Shown here piece by piece: positions 6,579 to 13,507 of a DNA stretch of 14,156 nucleotides. Origin of the DNA: an uncultured Roseiflexaceae bacterium (lineage in GTDB: Bacteria > Chloroflexota > Chloroflexia > Chloroflexales > Roseiflexaceae); NCBI GenBank assembly GCA_903868295.1, contig CAIPUQ010000031.1, positions 1 through 14,156 on the forward strand, read 5' to 3'. Made by a program: the position numbers and the translations under genes. How positions within the stretch are numbered: position 1 is the stretch's first letter; the number at the start of each line of letters is the position of its first letter. Below the pieces are notes generated by a model, which saw only the letters and a list, made by a program, of their open reading frames with translations, did no database searches and was not told the origin of the DNA.

Positions 6579-7085
6579 CTACCGGTAGACCACGACACGC
6601 AATGCAGATTGCAACGGCTCGGGGATAAAGGACAGTACCGCACCACCAAAGAAATATATCAATATCTTGACGCCCGATGACCCTGTCAACACCTCGTGCC
6701 AGTCACCAATCGGGTACGCAATACTTACCAATATCAACGCGACTAACGTCACCAGCGCTTGAATCACCGCGAGGAAAGCTCCCACGCTGTGATCAATGAC
6801 ACCCAATGCAATCAGACCATAGCGCTGCTGAATGACCGAAGCAAAATAACTCGCACTACCGTTCACCAGCAAAAGCAAAAGCACGACAGAAACGAGGAGT
6901 GCACCATGCTGGGATGGGACAATGATAGCCACAAAATGCGAGAAGGGTATCGCAAGTCTGCCGGAGACGACGAGACCAGCTACCACGCTCGTGAGAGCCA
7001 CGAGCTGGCGAATAGCCCCCCAGTAAAACCCAAGTACCGCATAGAGCGACACACACAGTACTACAATCACGTCTACCAATACCAT
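6579..7085 (-). CDS. CvpA-family membrane protein
   Basis: This 168-residue integral membrane protein has four predicted hydrophobic helices, at about residues 3-22, 28-48, 60-80 and 98-125, and a further hydrophobic stretch near 140-158. The opening VDVIVVLCVSLYAVLGFYWGAIRQL fits the CvpA/colicin V production family pattern: an Asp near the start of helix 1, then Gly-aromatic and Gly-x-x-(R/K)-(Q/E)-L. The segment VIDHSVGAFLAVI fits the conserved D(R/H)xxGaxxG helix. CvpA proteins are linked to colicin V export and envelope stress, but the molecular function is poorly defined. The start at 7085 is chosen from GGAG three bases upstream and the family N-terminus; the frame is open further upstream without support. 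It is first in the cvpA-rsfS-small protein group. Confidence 0.85.
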   Translation of the reverse strand: MVLVDVIVVLCVSLYAVLGFYWGAIRQLVALTSVVAGLVVSGRLAIPFSHFVAIIVPSQHGALLVSVVLLLLLVNGSASYFASVIQQRYGLIALGVIDHSVGAFLAVIQALVTLVALILVSIAYPIGDWHEVLTGSSGVKILIYFFGGAVLSFIPEPLQSALRVVVYR

Positions 7086-7118
7086 GCACTCCGTTGTCTC
7101 ACGGTTAGACACTAATAA

Positions 7119-7127
7119 AGTATACCA
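7119..7127 (-). promoter_or_regulatory. Extended -10 promoter for cvpA
   Basis: On the minus strand the sequence reads TGGTATACT, an extended -10 (TGnTATAAT-like) about 34 bases before the cvpA ATG. No good -35 is seen 16-18 bases upstream, as is common for extended -10 promoters. It lies between the dnaK terminator and cvpA, so the cvpA group has its own start. Confidence 0.5.
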
Positions 7128-7242
7128 CACCGCTTTGTTGGTTTGGTCTTTTTTACTAGCGTTAAGAATACTTCTGCAACCGATTTCTCGAGAGAAGCTC
7201 CCTATGTCGCATCGTACTCTGCAGGTTTGCAGGCACAAACCA

Positions 7243-7275
7243 AACAAAAGCACGGCACTCTTACAAGTGCCGTGC
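7243..7275 (-). terminator. Intrinsic terminator of dnaK
   Basis: A 10-base perfect stem (GCACGGCACT at 7250-7259 with its complement at 7266-7275, loop of 6) is followed on the minus strand by TTTTGTTT. It begins about 16 bases after the dnaK stop codon. On the plus strand there is no T-run after it, so it is directional. Confidence 0.88.
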
Positions 7276-7291
7276 CTCGTCTGAGTGCACG

Positions 7292-9157
7292 TTAATCGAC
7301 CGTGTATTCACCGTCGACGACATCGTCGTTTGCCTTGGGTTTGGCTCCCGAATCACCTGCAGCTGCAGCCTGCTGAGATGCTTCACCCATCAACTGGGCA
7401 AGTTCTTCGCCGGTGCTCTTCATCAGCGATTCGTTCTCGTTACCGATAGCGGTACGCAGTTCTGCAATCACCGTACGAATCTTTTCGACCATGGTTGCAT
7501 CGATTTTCGATGCAATATCATTCAGTGTCTTTTCACTGTCATACGCAAGACTGTCAGAGCGATTCTTCAGCTCAATCATCTCACGCTTGGATTTGTCTTC
7601 TTCGGCATGCGATTGCGCATCACGTACCATCCGATCGACTTCGTCCTTATTGAGATTCGTGCTTGCCGTAATCGTGATGCGCTGCTCCTTGCCCGTGTTC
7701 TGGTCTTTGGCCGACACGTTGAGGATACCGTTGGCATCGATGTCGAAGGTCACTTCGATCTTGGGCGTCCCACGTGGGCCTGAGGCAATCCCCTCGAGGC
7801 GGAACCGACCCAACGTCATGTTGTCGGTCGCCAATTCGCGCTCACCCTGCATGATATGGATGTCCACCGCCGTCTGGTTGTCGGCTGCGGTCGAAAAGAT
7901 TTCGCTCTTGCGGGTCGGAATGGTCGTATTGCGCTCGATGAGACGCGTCATCACTCCACCCAGCGTTTCGAGACCCAATGACAATGGCGTCACATCGAGC
8001 AACACCACATCCTTGATATCGCCACCCAGCACACCTGCCTGGATCGCTGCGCCGATGGCAACGACTTCGTCGGGGTTGACGCTCTTGTTGGGCTCTTTGT
8101 TGGTCAGCTTGCGTACCAACTCTTGCACCACGGGCATACGGGTCGAACCACCGACCAGCACGACTTCGTCGAGTGCGCTCGCCTGCAACCCTGCGTCTTT
8201 GAGGGCCTGGGTGACCGGACCACGAAGGCGCTCGGTCAGGCTGGCAGTCAACTGTTCGAACTTGGCGCGGCTCATACGCATCTGCAAGTGCTTGGGGCCA
8301 CTGGCATCAGCCGTGATGAACGGCAAGTTCAACTCGGTCTCGGACATGCTCGACAGTTCGATTTTGGCCTTTTCGGCGGCTTCCTTCAGACGTTGCAACG
8401 CCTGGCGATCTTTGCCCAAATCGATGCCTTGATCTTTGCGGAATTCTTCGATCATCCACTCGACGACCTTTTGGTCGTAGTCGTCACCGCCGAGGTGCGT
8501 GTCACCGTTGGTGGCTTTGACTTCGACCACGCCGTCACCCACTTCGAGCACTGACACGTCGAATGTACCACCACCAAGGTCAAAGACCAGAATGGTTTCG
8601 TCTTTCTTTTTGTCGAGCCCGTATGCCAATGCAGCAGCGGTGGGTTCGTTGATGATGCGCAGGACTTCGAGACCGGCAATTTTACCTGCGTCTTTGGTCG
8701 CCTGGCGTTGGCTATCGTTGAAGTATGCTGGCACGGTGATGACAGCTTTGGTCACTGGCTCACCCAAATACGCCTCGGCGTCTGCCTTCAGCTTTTGGAG
8801 GACCATTGCGGATATTTCTTGGGGTGCGTATTCTTTGTTGGTGTTGCTCGAGACGATACGCACATCGCTACGATTGCCCTTGTTGACCTTATACGGGACC
8901 ATCTCGCGCTCTTTGGCTATCTCGTCGAACGTGCGCCCAATGAAGCGCTTGACGGAGTACAGCGTATTTTCCGCGTTGATGGTCGCTTGGCGCTTGGCGG
9001 TTTGGCCGACCAGACGTTCTCCGCTTTTGCTGAATGCCACAATCGATGGTGTGGTCCGGTTACCTTCTGAACTAGGAATAACGACGGCGTCGCCGCCTTC
9101 CATGACTGCCACACATGAGTTCGTCGTTCCTAAATCGATACCGACAATCTTGCTCAT
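7292..9157 (-). CDS. dnaK: Molecular chaperone DnaK (Hsp70)
   Basis: DnaK is the ATP-driven cytoplasmic chaperone that works with DnaJ and GrpE in folding and heat-shock recovery. The 621-residue protein is complete. Its nucleotide-binding domain spans residues 1 to about 382, with phosphate loops GIDLGTTNS (6-14) and FDLGGGTFDVSV (192-203), INEPTAAALAYG (169-180) and VLVGGSTRMP (333-342). The interdomain linker is VVLLDVTP (384-391). A beta-sandwich substrate domain follows to about 498, then the helical lid. The tail ends VVDGEYTVD, a shortened form of the usual acidic end. It starts at MSKIVGIDLG, with AGGA a few bases upstream. Neither grpE nor dnaJ adjoins it; it is flanked by a terminator and by the divergent aroQ, so it appears monocistronic. 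Regulation is discussed with the promoter entry: no CIRCE element is seen. Confidence 0.99.
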   Translation of the reverse strand: MSKIVGIDLGTTNSCVAVMEGGDAVVIPSSEGNRTTPSIVAFSKSGERLVGQTAKRQATINAENTLYSVKRFIGRTFDEIAKEREMVPYKVNKGNRSDVRIVSSNTNKEYAPQEISAMVLQKLKADAEAYLGEPVTKAVITVPAYFNDSQRQATKDAGKIAGLEVLRIINEPTAAALAYGLDKKKDETILVFDLGGGTFDVSVLEVGDGVVEVKATNGDTHLGGDDYDQKVVEWMIEEFRKDQGIDLGKDRQALQRLKEAAEKAKIELSSMSETELNLPFITADASGPKHLQMRMSRAKFEQLTASLTERLRGPVTQALKDAGLQASALDEVVLVGGSTRMPVVQELVRKLTNKEPNKSVNPDEVVAIGAAIQAGVLGGDIKDVVLLDVTPLSLGLETLGGVMTRLIERNTTIPTRKSEIFSTAADNQTAVDIHIMQGERELATDNMTLGRFRLEGIASGPRGTPKIEVTFDIDANGILNVSAKDQNTGKEQRITITASTNLNKDEVDRMVRDAQSHAEEDKSKREMIELKNRSDSLAYDSEKTLNDIASKIDATMVEKIRTVIAELRTAIGNENESLMKSTGEELAQLMGEASQQAAAAGDSGAKPKANDDVVDGEYTVD

Positions 9158-9179
9158 AAAATCCTACTTTCTGTCACGC

Positions 9180-9221
9180 CCAGTACATATCGCTCGGTAT
9201 GCCCATCGTGGTATGTGCTGG
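9180..9221 (-). repeat. Inverted repeat in the dnaK 5' leader
   Basis: Two 10-base arms (9180-9189 and 9212-9221) pair at 9 of 10 positions: CCAG, one mismatch, ACATA, against TATGT, mismatch, CTGG. They enclose 22 bases. The element would lie in the transcribed leader, starting about 7 bases after the inferred transcription start and ending about 22 bases before ATG. It leaves the Shine-Dalgarno free. It could be an RNA hairpin or a protein-binding site; no known thermosensor class is recognised. Confidence 0.4.
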
Positions 9222-9234
9222 AGTTGTTGTTTTC

Positions 9235-9271
9235 ATTGTATAGATTTGCAGAGGTGTCGCAAGGACTTGCG
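9235..9271 (-). promoter_or_regulatory. Candidate dnaK promoter with palindrome over the -35
   Basis: On the minus strand TTGCGA (9257-9262) and TACAAT (9235-9240) are spaced by 16 bases. The -35 is contained in a palindrome CGCAAG-GA-CTTGCG at 9258-9271. That placement is what a repressor operator would have. It is not the CIRCE element (TTAGCACTC-N9-GAGTGCTAA) bound by HrcA, and no complete HspR-type HAIR site was found. Promoter assignment is moderate and the operator role is inferred. Confidence 0.45.
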
Positions 9272-9360
9272 CGTTAGAAATGTGTTTGAGTACCGTAGAC
9301 CAGTCCATTTGCGTATGACCAAAATATGGTACGCTTTGCCCTATACGAAAGGGAACGTGC

Positions 9361-9798
9361 ATGCGCATTCTTGTTTTGAATGGTCCCAACCTCAATATGC
9401 TTGGCACACGTGAGCCACATGTTTACGGTGCAACAACCTTGGCCGACATTGAACAAGCCATGAGTGATCGTGCCGCAGCCCGCGGTGTCGATATCGACTT
9501 CGTGCAATCCAATCACGAAGGTGTCATCATCGACACCATCCAACAGCACCAACACACAACCGGTGGGATCATCATCAATCCCGGTGCGTTCACTCACTAC
9601 AGCTATGCGATACGTGATGCACTGAGTGCCGTTAGTGTCCCCATCATTGAGGTTCATATCTCAAATGTCTACAAGCGCGAGCCGTTTCGCCATCATTCGG
9701 TCATCGCACCCATTGCGACCGGCCAAATCGCCGGTTTGGGTTGGCGTGGGTACCTCCATGCTCTCGACTGGGTCCTCGATAGCACTGCCAACGCATGA
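9361..9798 (+). CDS. aroQ: Type II 3-dehydroquinate dehydratase
   Basis: AroQ converts 3-dehydroquinate to 3-dehydroshikimate, the third step of the shikimate pathway, as a dodecameric cytoplasmic enzyme. The 145-residue length is typical. It opens RILVLNGPNLNMLGTREP with the family N-terminus and active-site loop, and the catalytic Tyr is at position 22 (HVYG). INPGAFTHYS (72-81) carries Asn73 and His79; EVHISN (97-102) has the catalytic His99; REPFRHHS (106-113) has the substrate-binding Arg110. GQIAGLGWRGY matches the C-terminal helix start. AAAGGG seven bases upstream supports the start. No convincing promoter was seen in the 200-base region shared with the divergent dnaK, although it must contain one. 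Confidence 0.97.
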   Translation: MRILVLNGPNLNMLGTREPHVYGATTLADIEQAMSDRAAARGVDIDFVQSNHEGVIIDTIQQHQHTTGGIIINPGAFTHYSYAIRDALSAVSVPIIEVHISNVYKREPFRHHSVIAPIATGQIAGLGWRGYLHALDWVLDSTANA

Positions 9799-9814
9799 CA
9801 CACGGTGGTATAAT
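9785..9814 (+). promoter_or_regulatory. Strong extended -10 promoter for accB-xseA-xseB
   Basis: TGGTATAAT (9806-9814) is a perfect extended -10 (TGn followed by TATAAT). CTGCCA (9785-9790), 18 bases upstream of the -10, is a fair -35. Its -35 lies inside the last codons of aroQ and transcription would start near 9821, about 40 bases before the accB ATG. This separates accB-xseA-xseB from aroQ transcriptionally. Confidence 0.75.
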
Positions 9815-9861
9815 GCTGGTCAGAAGTGTTTTGAATCAATCATTGTGGAGTAACGGAGCAT

Positions 9862-10365
9862 ATGGGCAACGAATCGCACACCTCAGACGCATTCGCCATC
9901 GACGAAGTCCGTGAATTATTGAAGCTCGTGAAAGAGAACGAAATCCACGAACTCACCATCGAACGTGGTGAATCGCGGTTGCGCATCAAACGTGGCCATG
10001 CCCCTGTTGCACCCGTTATGATGCAATCTTCGATGCCGCACATGATGCAAATGCAGCCTGCCTCCAATGCAGCCGCAGCGGTACCTGCGGGCACACCAGC
10101 TGTCACAGAGCCCATCATCAGCGGCCATACCATCACCTCACCGATGGTCGGCACCTACTATGCAACGCCCACCCCCAAAGACCCGCCCTTCGTCAACGAA
10201 GGCGACAGCGTCAAGTCGGGTGACCGCTTGTGTATCGTCGAAGCCATGAAGATGATGAACGAAATCGAAAGCGACGTGTCAGGGCGCATCATCAAAATTT
10301 TGGTCAAAAATGGCCAGCCCGTCGAATTCGGCCAGCCGTTGATGATTATCGAACCGACCGCCTAG
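9862..10365 (+). CDS. accB: Biotin carboxyl carrier protein of acetyl-CoA carboxylase
   Basis: AccB carries the carboxybiotin between biotin carboxylase (AccC) and carboxyltransferase (AccAD) in malonyl-CoA synthesis. The 167-residue protein has the classic layout. An N-terminal helical segment (14-45) is rich in charged residues. A flexible linker rich in Ala, Pro, Met and Gln spans about 46-88. The C-terminal biotinyl domain (90-165) begins ITSPMVGTYY and carries the acceptor Lys130 in EAMKMMN. PxxxVxxGDxVxxGxxLCIVEAMKMMN matches the family closely. The Shine-Dalgarno (GGAG at 9855-9858) is three bases before ATG. accC is not adjacent, unlike the common accB-accC pair. The stop codon TAG shares its G with the GTG start of xseA. 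Confidence 0.96.
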   Translation: MGNESHTSDAFAIDEVRELLKLVKENEIHELTIERGESRLRIKRGHAPVAPVMMQSSMPHMMQMQPASNAAAAVPAGTPAVTEPIISGHTITSPMVGTYYATPTPKDPPFVNEGDSVKSGDRLCIVEAMKMMNEIESDVSGRIIKILVKNGQPVEFGQPLMIIEPTA

Positions 10366-11540
10366 TGATACGCCCAACGCCGCTTTCGCACGTTGCCCAT
10401 ATCGTCAAGTCACTGCTCAATGACCAGTTGCTCCGCGACATCTGGGTCGAAGCAACCTTGGTGAGCCTCAACGTTGCGAGCAGTGGTCATTGGTATCTCT
10501 CACTCAAAGAAGGCGATGTGACCATGCGCGGCTCGTGCTGGCGCACGGTCAACGCCCGCCTCAAACGACCCGCCGAAGGCGCGATTGTGCATCTGCACGG
10601 TCGCGTCGATTTTTATGGTGCACGCTCAGAAGTGTCGTTCATCATCGACGACATCCGCGAAGCAGGCACCGATGCCCGGGCTATTGAGCTCGAACGGCTC
10701 ATGACGCTCTATGCAACACTCGCCCGCAAACGGCCATTGCCCGCCTTCCCACGGCGCATTGGGATTGCCACGTCACGCACCGGGGCTGCCTTGCAAGACG
10801 TCTTATCGACCATCCAGAACCGGTACCCATGCGTCGAACTCATCCTCGCACACTGCACCGTCCAAGGTCCGACTGCCCCGAGCGAAATCGAGGCCGCCCT
10901 AGATTTGCTGTACGGCGAAGACCTCGATGTGATCCTGGTCGTGCGTGGCGGTGGCGCTGCAGAAGACCTGATTGCATTCAACAGTGAGGTCGTCGCCAAA
11001 GCAGTCCTGCGCGCACCCGTGCCAGTGATCAGCGGCGTCGGCCATGAAGTCGATACAACACTCATTGATGTCGTCGCGGATGTGCGCGCTGCGACACCGA
11101 CCTACGCCGCAACGGCAGCCACCCCCAACCGCGCGGACATTGTTCAGCACCTCACGAACCTGCGCTATACGATGGCACTGCACGTCGCGAATACCGCTGC
11201 AGAGCTCGACATGCGCCTCGACGACGCCAGCGCCCGCCTCCTGCGTGCTGCCCCTGCGGTGCGCATCGCCACCATGCAGCAACAATTGGGCTATGTACAG
11301 CGACGTATGCAACGTGCGATGACCACCATCGTGCAGCAACGCCGCGCCCAGCTCGAGCATCACGCTGCCCGCATCGATGCCCTCGATCCGAGCGCCGTCC
11401 TCGAGCGTGGCTACGCAATCGTGCGCGCTCCAGACGGCACCATCATCCGCTCAGCCCTCGGGACACCTACCGGCACATCCATCGGCATTCAATTCGCGGA
11501 CGGGGTCCTCCCCGCACAGACGACGGAGCACCAATCATGA
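10365..11540 (+). CDS. xseA: Exodeoxyribonuclease VII large subunit
   Basis: XseA is the catalytic subunit of exonuclease VII, which degrades single-stranded DNA from both ends, with XseB. The 391-residue protein has an OB-fold N-terminal domain (about 1-95) including WVEATLVSL and SSGHWYLSLKEGD, then the nuclease domain. That holds PRRIGIATSRTGAALQDVLSTI, VVRGGGAAEDLIAFN, SGVGHEVDTTLIDVVADVRAATPTYAA, and a C-terminal coiled coil ending in LERGYAIV. GTG at 10365 is preferred: it overlaps the accB stop (TAGTG), fits the family start, and avoids 45 residues of out-of-family sequence that would overlap accB. At 391 residues it is shorter than the E. coli protein, mainly in the coiled coil. It overlaps xseB by 4 bases. 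Confidence 0.95.
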   Translation: MIRPTPLSHVAHIVKSLLNDQLLRDIWVEATLVSLNVASSGHWYLSLKEGDVTMRGSCWRTVNARLKRPAEGAIVHLHGRVDFYGARSEVSFIIDDIREAGTDARAIELERLMTLYATLARKRPLPAFPRRIGIATSRTGAALQDVLSTIQNRYPCVELILAHCTVQGPTAPSEIEAALDLLYGEDLDVILVVRGGGAAEDLIAFNSEVVAKAVLRAPVPVISGVGHEVDTTLIDVVADVRAATPTYAATAATPNRADIVQHLTNLRYTMALHVANTAAELDMRLDDASARLLRAAPAVRIATMQQQLGYVQRRMQRAMTTIVQQRRAQLEHHAARIDALDPSAVLERGYAIVRAPDGTIIRSALGTPTGTSIGIQFADGVLPAQTTEHQS

Positions 11541-11728
11541 CCGAAAAACCATCCCTCGAGGCGATGCTCCGCGATATCGAAGCAATCGCCGCCCAACTCG
11601 AACAGAACGACCTGTCGCTCGAAGCATCACTCGCCCTCTATCAACGTGGCGCCGCATTGGTCGAAGAAAGCCGCACATTGCTCGAACAAGCCCAGTTCCG
11701 CCTCAAAGAAATCAGCGGGGAACAATAA
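11537..11728 (+). CDS. xseB: Exodeoxyribonuclease VII small subunit
   Basis: XseB is the small helical subunit that binds the coiled coil of XseA and is needed for exonuclease VII assembly. The 63-residue protein shows the family pattern LEAMLRDIEAIAAQLEQNDLSLEASLALYQRGAAL, then LEQAQFRLKEISG. It is slightly shorter than the usual 70-80 residues. The ATG lies in the 4-base ATGA overlap with xseA, with GGAG eight bases upstream inside xseA. It is the last gene before a terminator. Confidence 0.93.
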   Translation: MTEKPSLEAMLRDIEAIAAQLEQNDLSLEASLALYQRGAALVEESRTLLEQAQFRLKEISGEQ

Positions 11729-11765
11729 ACCGCGCGCCTACATACCCGTCGCGTTTCAGAACATC

Positions 11766-11808
11766 AACCCCCACGAGGCTCTGCCGAGTCACGTGGGGGT
11801 TCGTTTTC
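11766..11808 (+). terminator. Intrinsic terminator after xseB
   Basis: Arms AACCCCCACG (11766-11775) and its exact complement (11792-11801) form a 10-base stem, with a 16-base loop that contains a small CTC/GAG inner stem. CGTTTTCC follows. It lies about 38 bases after the xseB stop and separates this operon from the RCC1-type gene. Confidence 0.88.
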
Positions 11809-11823
11809 CTATTCCTAACGATA

Positions 11824-11866
11824 TGCCAATATGAAAATGGCAATGGTAAAAATAATAGAGTATAAT
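11824..11866 (+). promoter_or_regulatory. Promoter of the RCC1-like gene, with inverted repeat over the -35
   Basis: A perfect TATAAT (11861-11866) lies 18 bases after ATGGCA (11837-11842), a four-of-six -35, in an AT-rich stretch. An inverted repeat TGCCA-N9-TGGCA (11824-11828 and 11838-11842) has its right arm on the -35, as a repressor operator would. The leader to the ATG at 11939 is about 65 bases. Confidence 0.55.
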
Positions 11867-11938
11867 TTGAATTCGCGATATTTTATTCGATAACTAATGC
11901 TGCAACGCTTCGTCGGCGGCGGCGATCTTGGAGGATGC

Positions 11939-13417
11939 ATGAAGAACAAAGTCTACGCGCTCATTTGTTCGTTGCTGTCTGTCTGTATTGCCATCGGCGC
12001 TACCAGTCAGACACCACGCACCACTGCGACCGAGAGCAAAGCCTCGGTGGCCGTCACACAGATTGCTGCCGGTGAAGGGCACGTCTGCGCACTTTTTTCC
12101 AATGGCACCATCAAATGTTGGGGGTATAACGGTGAGGGGCAGCTCGGCTACGGCGACACAACTGCACGCGGCAAGTCTGCAGGCACGATGGGCAGGAATC
12201 TCGCTACCGTAGATCTCGGTACCGGCATCACCGCCACCAAAGTCGTCGCAGGCGAGTATTTCACCTGTGCACTCTTGAACACCAAGCAGGTCAAATGCTG
12301 GGGACGAAACCATCGCGCACAACTTGGTAGTGGGAGTAATAACAATATCGGCAATGCGCCGGGGCAGATGGGTGACCACCTCGCGGTTGTCTCTATCGGT
12401 TCTGATCGCTCTGTGGTCGATCTCGTGGCAGGCTACGACCATGCCTGTGTGATCTTGGATACCAATGCCGTCAAATGTTGGGGTTATGAATTCGCTAACG
12501 GCACAACGATCAACATCGGCGACTCGGTGAGCCAAATGGGCGATGCTTTGTTGCCGTTGGATTTCGGCACCTCGTTTACGGTCAAGCAAGTTGTCGCAGG
12601 CGGCAATCAGTCGTGTGTATTGTTGAGTAATGGCGGAGTGAAATGCTGGGGCAGCAATTATCACGGCACCCTTGGCATTGGCTCGACAACCGATGTTGGT
12701 GGCGTAGAAGACATGGGCAGCCAATTGGCTGGCGTCTTTCTGGGCACCGGCCGCTACGCGACCCAACTCGCTATGGGCAACAATCACGTCTGTGCATTGC
12801 TCGATGATAGCACCATGAAGTGTTGGGGCTACAACAACTCCGGGCAGCTGGGCATGGGCAGCACCGCCAACCTCGGCGATTCGGTTGCCGAACTGGGCGA
12901 CAACATGCCCACCGTCAATGTCGGCACCAATCGTACCGTCAAGAAAATCTACGCCGGCTTTTCGAATACCTGTGCACTCCTCGACACCGGCGCAATGAAG
13001 TGTTGGGGCTTCAACGAACGCGGAGCCCTTGCTGACGGCACAACGACGCACAAGGGTGATGCGGAAAATGAAATGGGTGATAACCTCGCGACCTTGAACT
13101 TCGGCGGGTCGTTGGTCGTCAAGCAATTCGTCATACTGGGGTACGACTTTTGTGCATTGTTCACCACCGGCGGCATAAAATGCTGGGGCAGAAACGATTC
13201 CGGCGAAGCAGGCTGTGAAGAATGCAACATGTACACCAACGCGCTCTCGACCTACACATTCGTGAACGTGGATGCAAAAACCGTCACAGCACCGACACTC
13301 ACCAAGACCAAATCACCCACACGCACGAGGACTCGGACACGCACGTTGACTCCGAGCAAAACATTCACACGCACCTTAACAGCTACGCCGTCCTCCACAC
13401 CAACGGTGATTCCATAA
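11939..13417 (+). CDS. Secreted RCC1/BLIP-II-like repeat protein with Cys-paired blades
   Basis: This 492-residue protein has an N-terminal signal peptide (MKNKVYALICSLLSVCIAIG), so it is exported. There is no clear lipobox. Seven repeats of 56-60 residues cover about residues 40-445, each with the pattern AG..xxCALL...G.(V/M)KCWG.N..GQLG typical of RCC1/ATS1 beta-propeller blades. Each repeat has two cysteines exactly ten residues apart (50/60, 110/120, 170/180, 226/236, 285/295, 345/355, 405/415), probably disulfides. The C-terminal 37 residues are a Thr/Arg/Ser/Pro-rich tail (TRTRTRTRTLTPS) with no anchor after it. GGAGG four bases upstream fixes the start at 11939 rather than an upstream ATG. 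Function is unknown; the fold serves in binding or in inhibition, as in BLIP-II, but no partner is encoded nearby. Confidence 0.9.
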   Translation: MKNKVYALICSLLSVCIAIGATSQTPRTTATESKASVAVTQIAAGEGHVCALFSNGTIKCWGYNGEGQLGYGDTTARGKSAGTMGRNLATVDLGTGITATKVVAGEYFTCALLNTKQVKCWGRNHRAQLGSGSNNNIGNAPGQMGDHLAVVSIGSDRSVVDLVAGYDHACVILDTNAVKCWGYEFANGTTINIGDSVSQMGDALLPLDFGTSFTVKQVVAGGNQSCVLLSNGGVKCWGSNYHGTLGIGSTTDVGGVEDMGSQLAGVFLGTGRYATQLAMGNNHVCALLDDSTMKCWGYNNSGQLGMGSTANLGDSVAELGDNMPTVNVGTNRTVKKIYAGFSNTCALLDTGAMKCWGFNERGALADGTTTHKGDAENEMGDNLATLNFGGSLVVKQFVILGYDFCALFTTGGIKCWGRNDSGEAGCEECNMYTNALSTYTFVNVDAKTVTAPTLTKTKSPTRTRTRTRTLTPSKTFTRTLTATPSSTPTVIP

Positions 13418-13450
13418 CGTCAATTGCGTGTGTCACCAACCTTCACACAC

Positions 13451-13481
13451 AGCGCTCCGAGGGAATCCTCGGAGCGCTTTT
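13451..13481 (+). terminator. Intrinsic terminator of the RCC1-like gene
   Basis: A 12-base perfect stem (AGCGCTCCGAGG at 13451-13462, complement at 13467-13478) with a GAAT loop is followed by TTTTCTC. It lies 34 bases after the stop. On the minus strand the hairpin has no T-run, so it is less suited to the convergent transporter gene. Confidence 0.88.
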
Positions 13482-13507
13482 CTCTGCCATTGCCCGAAAA
13501 CACCCTA

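Noticed and set aside
7128..7242. A small RNA or gene in the gap between the dnaK terminator and the cvpA promoter.
   Set aside because: Short open frames here lack ribosome sites, and I see no separate promoter plus terminator pair.
7086..7253. A 56-residue N-terminal extension of the CvpA protein.
   Set aside because: It crosses the predicted extended -10 promoter and the 3' side of the dnaK terminator region, and the CvpA family starts at the methionine encoded at 7085, which has GGAG upstream.
7413..8432. A 339-codon open frame on the plus strand opposite dnaK.
   Set aside because: It is antisense to a fully conserved chaperone gene and its translation is rich in serine and shows no family pattern; it is a codon-usage shadow.
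9196..9215. Direct repeat GGTATG spaced by 8 bases in the dnaK leader.
   Set aside because: Two 6-base copies are too short to distinguish from chance and lie inside the loop of the inverted repeat.
10230..10364. An upstream extension of xseA by 45 codons from a GTG inside accB.
   Set aside because: It lies wholly within the biotin domain of accB, has no ribosome site, and the family-like sequence begins only at the GTG at 10365, which overlaps the accB stop.
11894..13126. A 410-codon open frame on the minus strand opposite the RCC1-like gene.
   Set aside because: Its apparent repeats mirror the seven RCC1 repeats on the other strand, and there is no start signal; the signal peptide and repeats support the plus-strand reading.
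13280..13417. The Thr/Arg-rich end of the RCC1-like protein as a sign of a frameshift that cut off a C-terminal anchor domain.
   Set aside because: The other frames downstream show no anchor or continuing repeat, and a clean terminator follows 34 bases after the stop, so the end appears genuine.
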